The notes under the pieces are model-generated. The model was given only the letters and a program-made list of their open reading frames with translations. It had not been told where the DNA came from and did no database searches. Positions 37,049 to 47,925 of a stretch of 64,000 bases of DNA are shown piece by piece. A program made the position numbers and the translations under genes. The stretch is from JAOUEA01 sp963797635 (GTDB taxonomy: Bacteria; Actinomycetota; UBA4738; HRBIN12). The stretch lies in contig CAWCPZ010000008.1 in NCBI GenBank assembly GCA_963797635.1, positions 186,001-250,000 on the forward strand, read 5' to 3'. Positions within the stretch are counted from its first letter, which is position 1. Each line of letters starts with the position of its first letter.

Positions 37049-37551
37049 TCACCGAGAAGACATCGCTCGCCAAGGTCCAGCCGGTGAAGTTCATCCTCAA
37101 CTGGGGACGCCGCTACTCCCTGTGGGTCATGAACTTCGGCCTCGCGTGCTGCGCCATCGAGTTCATCGCCGCATCCACGGCCAAGAACGACTTCATCCGC
37201 CTGGGGGTCATCCCGTTCGCCCACGGGCCCCGCCAGGCCGACCTGCTGGTGGTGGCCGGCACGCTCACCGACAAGATGGCGCCCGCCCTCAAGCGCGTGT
37301 ACGAGCAGATGCCCGACCCGAAGTACGTCATCTCGTTCGGCTCCTGCTCGAACTGCGGAGGGCCCTACTGGGACAGCTACTCGGTGACCAAGGGTGTCGA
37401 CCAGATCGTCCCCATCGACGTCTACGTGCCCGGCTGCCCGCCGAGGCCCGAGGCGCTGCTCCACGGCATCATCACCCTGCAGGAGAAGATCAAGCACGAA
37501 GACATCCAGGAGAAGTTCAGTGGCCAAGACCCCGCGCCCGCTCTCTCCTGA
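37039..37551 (+). CDS. nuoB: NADH-quinone oxidoreductase subunit B (set 2)
   Basis: 170 aa. N2 ligands: tandem Cys in LACCAIEFIAA, Cys of GSCSNCGGPYW and Cys of VPGCPPRPEA. The GSCSNCGGPYWDSYSV segment differs from set 1 (GVCASAGGMFTNYAIV), showing a distinct subfamily. All cluster ligands are kept, so electron transfer is expected. Confidence 0.95.
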   Translation: MGLITEKTSLAKVQPVKFILNWGRRYSLWVMNFGLACCAIEFIAASTAKNDFIRLGVIPFAHGPRQADLLVVAGTLTDKMAPALKRVYEQMPDPKYVISFGSCSNCGGPYWDSYSVTKGVDQIVPIDVYVPGCPPRPEALLHGIITLQEKIKHEDIQEKFSGQDPAPALS

Positions 37552-38047
37552 CGAGGCCGGGTCCCGGTTGCGGGCGCGGTTCGGCAGCGATGTCGTCGAC
37601 GTCACCGAGCAGTACGGCCATGCCGTCGCCACCGTCACCCGCGACCGCTACCACGACGTCTGCCGGTACCTGCGGGAAGAGCCCGAGTTCGACTGCGACT
37701 ACTGCGATTTCACCGGGGGGGTCGACTTCGGCCCCGACGCCGGCTTCGAGGTGGTCACCCACGTGTTCTCCACCACCCACCACCACAACGTCCGCCTGAA
37801 GGTGCGCGTGCCCTACGACGACGCGGTGATGCCCACGATCTCGGACCTGTGGGCCACCTGTGACTGGCACGAGCGCGAGACGCTGGAGATGTTCGGGATC
37901 CGGTTCGAAGGTCACCCGCAGCCGGTGAAGCTGCTGCTGTCCGAGCCGTTCGAAGGTCACCCGCTCCGCAAGGACTTCCCCTTGATGACCCGTGAGGCCA
38001 AGCCCTGGCCCGGTGCCACCGAAGGCGAAGAGGACGAGGACGAGTGA
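37520..38047 (+). CDS. nuoC: NADH-quinone oxidoreductase subunit C (set 2)
   Basis: 175 aa. CDWHERETLEMFGIRFEGHP and LLSEPFEGHPLRKDFPLM are the 30-kDa subunit signatures. The acidic tail (GATEGEEDEDE) ends with a TGA that overlaps a GTG. Start GTG 37520 has AGGAGA six bases upstream and lies within the nuoB2 3' end. The next gene is nuoH, not nuoD: no 49-kDa subunit is fused or adjacent. Confidence 0.93.
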   Translation: MAKTPRPLSPDEAGSRLRARFGSDVVDVTEQYGHAVATVTRDRYHDVCRYLREEPEFDCDYCDFTGGVDFGPDAGFEVVTHVFSTTHHHNVRLKVRVPYDDAVMPTISDLWATCDWHERETLEMFGIRFEGHPQPVKLLLSEPFEGHPLRKDFPLMTREAKPWPGATEGEEDEDE

Positions 38048-39047
38048 TCGGCGAAGCGCCTCCATCTTCGAGTCCTGGTCCTCGAACTTCTGGATCGTCC
38101 TGGTGTTGAAAACGGCGGTGGTCCTGATGTTCTTCCTGGTGGTGCCGCTCGCGGTCGGCTACATGGAGCACAAGGTGCTGGCGCACATGCAGGCGCGCCT
38201 CGGCCCCATGGAAGCCGGCTCGTTCCACGGGTGGGCCCAGTTGGTGGCCGACGGCGTGAAGTTCATCCAGAAGGAAGACGTGGTGCCCGAAGCGGCCGAC
38301 AGCAGCGTCTTCTCCCTGGCGCCGGCCGTGGCGATGATCCCGTACATCGCGATCCTGGTGGTGCTGCCGTTCAGCGCGTCCGCGTTCGCGCTCAACCTCG
38401 ACATCGGCATCTTCTTCGTGATGGCCATGTCGAGCGTGTCGGTGATCGGCGTGCTGATGGCGGGCTGGTCCAGCGCGAACAAGTTCTCGCTGATCGGCGC
38501 CCTGCGGGCGGCGGCGCAGTTGATCGCCTACGAGCTGCCGCTGGTGCTCGCGGCCGCCGCCGTGGTCATGCTGTCGAGCCAGACCTCGATGGTGGGGATC
38601 GTCGAAGCGCAGCGGTCGCTCTGGTACGTGGTCCCGCTGTTCCCCATGTTCATCGTGTTCATGATCTCGGCCCTCGCCGAGCTCACGCGGCCGCCGTTCG
38701 ACATGCCGATCGCCGATTCCGAGATCATCTTCGGCGCCTACACCGAGTACACCGGACTGAAGTTCGCGTTCTTCCTGCTGGCCGAGTACGGCGGCATCGT
38801 GGCGCTCTCCGGGGTCGCGGCCGTGCTCTTCCTCGGGGGCTATCAGGGCTTGCCCGCCATCCCGCTGCCGGGACCCATCTGGATGTTCGCCAAGATCGGC
38901 GCGCTGTCGTTCTTCGTCATCTGGCTGCGAGCCACGTACCCTCGGCTCCGCGAAGATCAGCTGCAGCGATTCGCCTGGCTCACCCTGATCCCACTGTCGC
39001 TGGTGTGGATCCTCGGTGTGGCCGTCGTCAAGGTCGCGGTCAAGTAG
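38044..39047 (+). CDS. nuoH: NADH-quinone oxidoreductase subunit H (set 2, probable frameshift at 5' end)
   Basis: About 334 aa. YMEHKVLAHMQARLGPMEAG, VADGVKFIQKEDVVPEAADS and ELTRPPFDMPIADSEII are intact. The GTG at 38044 overlaps the nuoC2 stop but is out of frame with the body; one missing base near 38050-38056 would join it to SASIFESWSSNFWIVLVLK. GTG 38103 is the in-frame fallback. The break falls exactly where a nuoD gene would be expected, so a mis-assembled or deleted nuoD should be considered. Confidence 0.92.
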
Positions 39048-39066
39048 GCCGGGCAGGGAGAGGGAC

Positions 39067-39603
39067 GTGGGAACCGACGGAGACGACATGAGGGAGCCGC
39101 AGCCGGAATCCGGCGTGGGCCAGGGCCTGCTCAAGGGCCTCGGCGTCACCCTCAAGACCATGCTGAAGCCGGCGGTGACCCAGCAGTACCCGCACGAGAA
39201 GCCCGACCTGCCGGCCCGCACCCGGGGCGTCATCGCGCTGAAACAGGAGAACTGCACGGTCTGCTACAAGTGCTCGCGCGAATGTCCGGACTGGTGCATC
39301 TACATCGACGCCCACAAGGAATCGCACGACCCCGCAGGCGGTGGACGCGCGCGTTCGGCGAAGATCCTGGACCGGTTCGCGATCGACTACGCGCTGTGCA
39401 TGTACTGCGGCATCTGCGTCGAGGTCTGCCCGTTCGACGCGCTGTTCTGGAGCCCCGAGTTCGAGTACGCCACCTACGAACTGGACGAACTCATCCACGA
39501 GAAGGAGCGGCTCGAGGAGTGGACCTACACCGTCTTGCCCCCGCCTGCGCTCGAGGAGGGCGCCGTGCCCATGGCCGATGACCCCGTGCTGGAGGCTTCC
39601 TGA
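39067..39603 (+). CDS. nuoI: NADH-quinone oxidoreductase subunit I (set 2)
   Basis: 178 aa. [4Fe-4S] motifs CTVCYKCSRECP and CMYCGICVEVCP. LGVTLKTMLKPAVTQQYPHE is the N-terminal amphipathic region. GTG 39067 follows GGGAGAGG closely; ATG 39088 is the alternative. Both clusters are intact, so the set-2 complex can accept electrons from a donor other than NuoEFG. Confidence 0.94.
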   Translation: MGTDGDDMREPQPESGVGQGLLKGLGVTLKTMLKPAVTQQYPHEKPDLPARTRGVIALKQENCTVCYKCSRECPDWCIYIDAHKESHDPAGGGRARSAKILDRFAIDYALCMYCGICVEVCPFDALFWSPEFEYATYELDELIHEKERLEEWTYTVLPPPALEEGAVPMADDPVLEAS

Positions 39604-39604
39604 C

Positions 39605-40105
39605 GTGAGCGCGCAGGAATACGCCTTCTGCGTCCTGGCCGTGGTCGGGAGCCTGTCGGCGGTGGCCGTCGTGTCGGCCCGCAACGTGGTGCACGCCGCC
39701 CTGTACCTGGTGGTCACGCTGCTCTCGGTGGCCGGGGTCTACCTGCTGCTGGGCGCCGAGTTCGTGGCCTGGGTCCAGGTGCTGATCTACGTCGGCGCCA
39801 TCGTGATCCTGTTCCTGTTCGGCCTGATGCTCACGAAGGCGCCGATCGGCCGGGACACGCTGGACAACCAGCAGCGGTGGCTCGGCGTCGTGGTGGGCGT
39901 GGGCGTGTTCGCGGGCCTCGCGTTCTTGATCCAGGACGCGTTCCCGGTGCAGGACGCCGAGGCGTTCCGCACGTTCTCCGGTGACACGGCGGCGATCGGC
40001 GGCGCGATCTTCTCCGACTTCGTGCTGCCGTTCGAGGCGGTCTCGTTCCTGCTGCTGGCGGCGTTGATCGGCGCCATCGTGCTGGCCCGCAAGGACGACG
40101 CATGA
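39605..40105 (+). CDS. nuoJ: NADH-quinone oxidoreductase subunit J (set 2)
   Basis: 166 aa, five TM helices; VQVLIYVGAIVILFLFGLML is the TM3 signature. Shorter than the set-1 paralogue because it lacks the long C-terminal tail. GTG start one base after the nuoI2 stop. Confidence 0.93.
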   Translation: MSAQEYAFCVLAVVGSLSAVAVVSARNVVHAALYLVVTLLSVAGVYLLLGAEFVAWVQVLIYVGAIVILFLFGLMLTKAPIGRDTLDNQQRWLGVVVGVGVFAGLAFLIQDAFPVQDAEAFRTFSGDTAAIGGAIFSDFVLPFEAVSFLLLAALIGAIVLARKDDA

Positions 40106-40397
40106 TCCGCCTGCCGCTGGTGCTGCTGTTCTCGGCGTTCCTGTTCTCCGCGGGGGTCTACGGCGTGCTGGCGCGCAAGAACGCGATCATGGTCCTCATG
40201 GCGATCGAGCTCATGCTCAACGCCGTCAACGTGAACCTGGTGGCGTTCTCGGCCTGGCTCGGGGACCTGGATGGTCAGGTGTTCGCCCTCTTCGTCATCG
40301 CCGTGGCGGCCGCCGAGGTGGGCATCGGCCTGGCGATCGTGATCTTGCTGTTCCGGACCCGCGAGTCGATCAACGTGGACGAGGTGAACCTCCTCAA

Positions 40398-40404
<7 letters not shown>
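40102..40404 (+). CDS. nuoK: NADH-quinone oxidoreductase subunit K (set 2)
   Basis: 100 aa, three TM helices with the two membrane glutamates in LMAIELMLNAVNVNLVAF and AAAEVGIGLAIVIL. ATGA overlap with nuoJ2; overlaps the nuoL2 GTG. Confidence 0.94.
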
Positions 40405-42402
<1,998 letters not shown>

Positions 42403-42421
42403 GAGGGAGCGTGACAGCCAG

Positions 42422-43957
42422 ATGACGTGGGAGAACTCGGCGATCACGATCACCACGCTGTTGCCCATCGTGGGCGCGTTGGTGATCGCGTTGATGCCGA
42501 AGGAGAAGGACCGGACGATCCGCCTCCTGGGGATCCTCATCACCGGCGCGGCGCTCGTGCTGGCCGTCGCGATCGCGCTCGGCTTCGACCTCCACCGCGA
42601 GGGGCTGCAGTTCGTCCTCGACGTCGAGTGGATCCCGATCATCGGAGCCAAGTACCACGTGGGGATCGACGGCATCTCGCTGCCGCTCTACGTGCTGACC
42701 TTCCTGCTGTCGTTCCTGTGCGCGATCTACACCTGGCGCTACGTGCCGAACCCCGGCCGCACGAAGGCGTTCCTGGCCTTGATGCTGCTGCTGGAGACCG
42801 GCATGGCCGGCACGTTCATCGCGTTCGATCTGATCCTGTTCTTCGTCTTCTGGGAGATGGTGCTGGTCCCGATGTACTTCCTGATCGGGATCTGGGGCTC
42901 GACCAACCGCGAGTACGCCGCGATCAAGTTCTTCCTGTACACGTTGTTCGGGTCGGTGTTCATGCTGCTGGGCTTCCTGGCGATGTACTTCCAGGGACCG
43001 GACCCGCACACCTTCGACATGATCGCGCTGCGCGACTTCGGGGTGGCCGGCGGCTTCAGCCAGACGTTCCAGCTGATCGTGTTCGGCGCCGTGGCGCTGG
43101 GGTTCGCGGTGAAGGTGCCCATGTGGCCGTTCCACACGTGGCTGCCTGACGCCCACACCGAGGCGCCCACGATCGGATCGGTGCTGCTGGCCGGGATCAT
43201 GCTGAAGATGGGCACCTACGGGTTCATCCGGATCGCGATCCCGTTCATGCCGTACGGGGCGCAGAAGTACGCGCCGTGGATCGGGGGCCTCGCGGCGATC
43301 GGCATCATCTACGCCTCGCTCGCGTGTCTGGCCCAGAAGGACCTGAAACGGCTGATCGCGTTCTCGTCGGTGGGGCACATGGGCTTCGTGATGCTGGGCA
43401 TCGCCACGCTCACCGAGATCGGGATCCAGGCCGCGATCTTCGGCATGGTGGCGCACGGCCTGATCACCGGCATGCTGTTCTTCTGCGTCGGTTCGATCTA
43501 CGACCGCTACCACACGAGACAGATCGCCGATATCGGCGGCGGCATGATGACGAAGATGCCGAAGCTCGGTGGGGTGTTCGCCTTCGTGGCGATCGCGTCG
43601 CTGGGCCTGCCGGGGCTCGCCGGCTTCTGGGGCGAGGTCATGGCGCTGCTCAGCGCCTTCAACCCGAGCGAGGTGTTGCTCGCCGACCACGTCGGCCTGT
43701 TCCGGGTCTTCATGGTGATGGGCGGCATCGGCACGGTGCTCACCGCGGGCTACTTCCTGTGGATGTTGCAGCGCGTCAACATGGGCACGCTCCCGGAGAA
43801 GTGGAGCGAGTCGGGGCTGCGCGACGTCTTGGCGGTGGAGTGGGTCTCCTGGTTGCCGCTGCTGGCGTTGATCATCGTCCTGGGGTTGTTCCCCGCGCTG
43901 CTGTTCAACGTCACCGAAGCGCCGGTGCGCGGCCTGATGTCGCTGTTCGGGGGATAG
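42422..43957 (+). CDS. nuoM: NADH-quinone oxidoreductase subunit M (set 2)
   Basis: 511 aa, fourteen TM helices. FFVFWEMVLVPMYFLIGIWG (TM5 Glu), AVKVPMWPFHTWLPDAHTEA (TM7 Lys) and KRLIAFSSVGHMGFVMLGI identify NuoM. It follows nuoL2 after 19 bp with GAGGGAG upstream. Confidence 0.96.
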   Translation: MTWENSAITITTLLPIVGALVIALMPKEKDRTIRLLGILITGAALVLAVAIALGFDLHREGLQFVLDVEWIPIIGAKYHVGIDGISLPLYVLTFLLSFLCAIYTWRYVPNPGRTKAFLALMLLLETGMAGTFIAFDLILFFVFWEMVLVPMYFLIGIWGSTNREYAAIKFFLYTLFGSVFMLLGFLAMYFQGPDPHTFDMIALRDFGVAGGFSQTFQLIVFGAVALGFAVKVPMWPFHTWLPDAHTEAPTIGSVLLAGIMLKMGTYGFIRIAIPFMPYGAQKYAPWIGGLAAIGIIYASLACLAQKDLKRLIAFSSVGHMGFVMLGIATLTEIGIQAAIFGMVAHGLITGMLFFCVGSIYDRYHTRQIADIGGGMMTKMPKLGGVFAFVAIASLGLPGLAGFWGEVMALLSAFNPSEVLLADHVGLFRVFMVMGGIGTVLTAGYFLWMLQRVNMGTLPEKWSESGLRDVLAVEWVSWLPLLALIIVLGLFPALLFNVTEAPVRGLMSLFGG

Positions 43958-43966
43958 CGCAACCGC

Positions 43967-45439
43967 ATGAACGTCGACTACCACGCCCTGCTGCCCGAGG
44001 AGATCCTCGCGTGCACGATCCTGATCGTGCTCGTCGTCGACCTGTTCCTGCCCGAACGGCGGAAGTGGCTCGCGATGCCGGTCGGGTTCCTCGGGGTGCT
44101 GGCGGCGCTGGTGGCCACGCTGACCCTGATCGGCTCGGTGCCGCGCGAGATGTTCGGCGACAGCTACGTCGTGGACAACTTCGCGCTGCTGTTCAAGGTG
44201 TTCTTCCTGTCGGTGGCGCTGGTGGTGATGGCGCTGTCGCTGCGGTACTTCCGCGAGGGGGGCTTCTATCAGGGGGAGTACTACTTCCTGCTGCTGACCT
44301 CGTTCCTGGGCTGCGTGATGATGCCCAGCTCGCGCGACCTGCTGCTGCTGTTCATCTCGCTCGAGCTGGTGTCGGCGCCGGGGTTCCTGATGGCGGCGTT
44401 CCGCAAGGGCGACATCAAGTCGAACGAGGCCGGCGTGAAGTTCTTCATCATCGGCGTGCTCTCGACCGCGGTGATGCTGTTCGGCATGAGCCTGATCTAC
44501 GGGCTCACCGGCGGGTCACTGCGCCTGGCCGAGATCGCGGCGAAGCTCTCGACGCTGCCGGCTCAGCAGGAGACGCTGGCGCTCGCCGCGATCCTGTTCG
44601 TGGTGGTGGGCTTCGCGTTCAAGGTGAGCGCCGTGCCGTTCCAGTTCTGGGCGCCCGACACCTACGAGGGCGCGCCGGTGCCGGTGGCGGCGTTCCTGGC
44701 GGTGGCCTCCAGCGCCGCGGGCTTCGCGGGCCTGCTGCAGCTGATGTTCGTGGCGTTCATCGGCCAGCACGAGTTCTGGGTGCCGCTGTTCGTGTTCCTG
44801 TCGGTGGCGACGATGTTCGTGGGCAACCTCGTGGCGTTGCAGCAGACCCAGGTGGTGCGGCTGCTCGCCTACTCGGGGATCGCCCAGGCCGGGTACATCC
44901 TGCTGACCTTCGCCTTGGTCACCGACGACCAGGCCTCGAACGCCACCGCGTTCCAGGCGGCGGTGGTCTACATCCTGATCTACGGCATCATGACGATCGG
45001 CGCGTTCGCGGTGGCGGTGGCGGTGAGCCGGCGCCATCCCACCTTGCGCCTCGACGACTTCGGCGGGCTGGCGAAGACCGCGCCGATCCTGGCGGTGGGC
45101 ATGACCGTGTTCATGATCTCCCTCGCCGGCGTGCCGCCCACCGGTGGGTTCTGGGCCAAGATCCTGATCTTCCGCGCCGCGATCGACCGCGGCGGTTCGC
45201 TCGGGATCTGGCTGGCCGTCCTGATGCTGGTGAACTCGGTGATCAGCGTCGCGTACTACTTCGCGGTGCCGCGCCAGATGATCTTCAAGGAACCGGCCGA
45301 CGCCTCGCCGCTGCGGGCGCCGTGGCTGGTGACCGCGGTGGTCTCGGTCGCGACGGTCGCCATCGTCGTGCTGTTCATCCTGCCGAACCCGTTCGCGCGG
45401 CTCGCCGAGCTCTCCACCTTGGTCGGCATCGGCACCTGA
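43967..45439 (+). CDS. nuoN: NADH-quinone oxidoreductase subunit N (set 2)
   Basis: 490 aa. LLFISLELVSAPGFLMAAF (TM5 Glu), AFKVSAVPFQFWAPDTYEGA (TM7 Lys) and QVVRLLAYSGIAQAGYILL fit NuoN, with PGF instead of the more usual SYxL. Last gene of the second operon; ends 80 bp before htpX. Confidence 0.95.
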   Translation: MNVDYHALLPEEILACTILIVLVVDLFLPERRKWLAMPVGFLGVLAALVATLTLIGSVPREMFGDSYVVDNFALLFKVFFLSVALVVMALSLRYFREGGFYQGEYYFLLLTSFLGCVMMPSSRDLLLLFISLELVSAPGFLMAAFRKGDIKSNEAGVKFFIIGVLSTAVMLFGMSLIYGLTGGSLRLAEIAAKLSTLPAQQETLALAAILFVVVGFAFKVSAVPFQFWAPDTYEGAPVPVAAFLAVASSAAGFAGLLQLMFVAFIGQHEFWVPLFVFLSVATMFVGNLVALQQTQVVRLLAYSGIAQAGYILLTFALVTDDQASNATAFQAAVVYILIYGIMTIGAFAVAVAVSRRHPTLRLDDFGGLAKTAPILAVGMTVFMISLAGVPPTGGFWAKILIFRAAIDRGGSLGIWLAVLMLVNSVISVAYYFAVPRQMIFKEPADASPLRAPWLVTAVVSVATVAIVVLFILPNPFARLAELSTLVGIGT

Positions 45440-45479
45440 CGCCGTTCAACGGGCGAACCCTGTCCCTCGTCGTATCGAA

Positions 45480-45508
45480 CCCTCGGTGAGACGCTGGTCT
45501 CACGAGGG
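45480..45508 (+). promoter_or_regulatory. Hairpin covering the htpX ribosome site
   Basis: CCCTCGGTGAGAC, loop GCTG, GTCTCACGAGGG: a 12-bp stem with one bulged G. The right arm holds GAGGG, the first part of the Shine-Dalgarno GAGGGAG for the GTG at 45520. It could be an RNA thermometer, a protein operator, or a factor-dependent terminator of the nuo2 operon. There is no U-tract. Confidence 0.5.
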
Positions 45509-45519
45509 AGTGATGTGAC

Positions 45520-46441
45520 GTGACACCCGGCATCAATCGGTTGAAGACCTGGGTCCTGATCGCAGGTCTCGGCGGGCTCTTCGTGCTCGTCGGCGCGTGG
45601 ATCGGTGGGTCCCAGGGGGCCATGATCGCCCTGGCGTTCGGGCTCGTGTTCAACTTCGCGATGTACTGGTACTCGGACAAGATCGCGATCGCGACGACGC
45701 GCTCGAAGCCGGTCACCGAGGACGAGTACCCGCAGCTCTACCGGATCGTGCGGGAGCTGGCCCAGGAGCGGCAGATGCCGTTGCCGAAGATCTTCGTCTC
45801 GCAGATGCAGCAGCCCAATGCCTTCGCCACGGGACGCAACCCCGAGCACGCATCGGTGGCCGTCACCGAAGGCATCCTGGCGATCCTGGACGAACGCGAG
45901 CTGCGCGGCGTCCTCGCCCACGAACTCTCGCACGTGCTCAACCGCGACATCCTGATCGGCTCGATCGCGGCCGCGATCGGCATGAGCATCACCTTCCTGG
46001 CCAGGTTCGCGCTGTTCTTCGGCGGGGGAGACGACAACCGTGGCGGCGGGTTCGGCGTCCTGGCCGCGTGGATCCTGGCGCCCATCGCGGCGGCGATCAT
46101 CCAGATGGCGGTCTCGCGTTCGCGTGAGTACCAGGCCGATGAATCCGGCGCCTACCTGTCGAAGGATCCCGACGCGCTCGCCAGCGCCTTGCGCAAGCTC
46201 GAGGTCGCGTCCAAGCAGGTGCCGCCGCTGCGGTCGGTGAGCCCCGCCGAGGCGCACATGTTCATCGTGAACCCCATGGCAGGGCTGCGGGCCAACGGCG
46301 GGTTCGGCACGCTGTTCTCGACGCACCCGCCCACCGCCGAACGGATCGCCACGGCTCGACGCGATCGCCCAGCAGCTCAGGGGAGGCTCGGCGTTGCCGA
46401 ACCCGCCCTCGGCGCAGGACGGACCGTTCCGCCAGCTCTGA
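45520..46441 (+). CDS. htpX: HtpX-family membrane zinc metalloprotease (one frameshift)
   Basis: About 306 aa, M48B. The zinc site HELSH is in GVLAHELSHVLNRDI, the third ligand Glu in SREYQADESGA. Two N-terminal TM helices (about 12-50) and two more around residues 145-195. VSQMQQPNAFATGRNPEHAS is the family motif upstream of the active site. The frame breaks near 46351; removing one base gives RLDAIAQQLRGGSALPNPPS and TGA at 46439-46441. HtpX degrades damaged membrane proteins. It converges with the decarboxylase gene, leaving two bases between stops. Confidence 0.93.
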
Positions 46442-46443
46442 GG

Positions 46444-47824
46444 TCAGGCCATCGTGCCGAGCACGGCGCGCACGTGGTCGATCGTGGTGCGCGGGTTCAC
46501 GAAGCACAGACGCGCGACCTTCTCGCCCTGCCATGACGTCGGCTGGACGAACGCGATCTGGGAGTCCAGCAGACGGCGCCACCACGCTTCGTAGTCCTCG
46601 CCGGCCCAGCCGGTGCGCCGGAAGAGCACCACGCTGAGCTCGGGGTCCATGAGCAGTTCGAGGTCGGGATGGCGCTCGATCTCGGCGGCGGTCTCGCGGG
46701 TGAGCGCCAGGACCGCCTCGACGGCTTCCCGGTACGCATCGGTGCCGTAGGTCGCCAGCGAGAACCAGAACGGGAGCCCGCGGGCGCGCCGCGTCAGGTG
46801 GTAGGCGAAATCGGCGGGGTTCCACTCGTTCCAGGCGGCGCCCTCCTGGTTCACCGTCTCGAGGTAGCTCGCTTCCTGGCGGAACACCCCGCGCGCTCGT
46901 TCGGGATCGCGGTAGAGCAGGGCGCAGCAGTCGTAGGGCGCGAACAGCCACTTGTGCGGGTCGACGATGAAGGAGTCGGCGCGTTCGATCCCGTCGTAGC
47001 GAGCCCGCACGCTCGGCGCGACCAGCCCGGCGCCGCCGTAGGCACCGTCGACGTGCATCCAGATGCCGCGGTCACCGCACACGTCGGCGACCCCGGCGAG
47101 GTCGTCCACGGTCCCGGCGTTCGTGGCGCCGGCGCTCGCCACCACCGCGAACACGCCCTCGCGCTCGGCCTTCGTCCAGGGCGTCCAACGTCTGGGCGAG
47201 CGCCGAGCCGGTGAGTCGGCCCCGGTCGTCGCCGGGCAGGCGCAGCACGTCGACGTCCATCACCCGGGTCGCGGTCACGATCGAGGAGTGCGCGCTCTCG
47301 GCCAGGGCCACCTTCCATCCGCCCGGAGGGCGGCGGCCCAGCCGGTCGTGGGCGGCCTTCCGAGCGGCCACCAGCGCCGACAGGTTGCCCGCCGAGCCCC
47401 CGGAGACGAACACCCCGCCGGCTTCGGGCGGATAGCCCGCCAGGTCGGCGACCCATCGCAGGGCCTGGTTCTCGGCCCAGATCGCGCCGGCGCCGTCGAT
47501 CCAGCCCGCGGCGATCGTCGAGCTGGACCCCACCACGAGGTCGAACAGGACCGAGGCCTTCGTGGGGGCGCCCGGGACGAAGGCCATCGACGACGGGTGG
47601 TCGGTCGAGATCGTGGCGGGCGCGAGCACCTCGCTCCAGATGCGCAGGGCTTCGTCGCCGCCCAGACCGTCGGGGGTGACGGTGCCGCCGGCGCGCCGGG
47701 TCAGGTCCTCGCCGGTCGCGGAGCGATCGAGCGGCTGCGGGCTCGCGATCCGGTTCCGCGCATACGCGACGATCGCGCGCGAGAGGGCTTCGGTGTCCTC
47801 GCCGTACTGGTGCATCCGATCCAT
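46444..47824 (-). CDS. PLP-dependent group II decarboxylase (one frameshift)
   Basis: About 459 aa. N-terminal region WSEVLAPATISTDHPSSMAF, FVSGGSAGNLSALVAARKAA (cofactor phosphate site), AHSSIVTATRVMDVDVLRLP, then WMHVDGAYGGAG (PLP-pyridine Asp) and IVDPHKWLFAPYDC (Schiff-base Lys). This matches aromatic-amino-acid/glutamate decarboxylase relatives. The frame breaks near 47168-47172; removing one base joins LDALDE to AEREGVFAVVASAGATNAGT. Substrate is uncertain: aromatic amino acids or aspartate are possible. It is followed (upstream in reading) by a HemL-like aminotransferase gene 101 bp away. Confidence 0.88.
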
Positions 47825-47925
47825 CGGTTCCGCTCCATGGGTCGTCGGGCAGCTCACCGGGGGCAACGAACAGGACCGGCTCCGCGGAGGAGCCGGTCCT
47901 GAGGGTACTGCGCGCGGGCGCCGGG

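Noticed and set aside
38030..38110. Remnant of nuoD2 at the nuoC2/nuoH2 junction
   Set aside because: No frame in this stretch shows a NuoD motif. Only a shifted NuoH start is visible, so no pseudogene is called.
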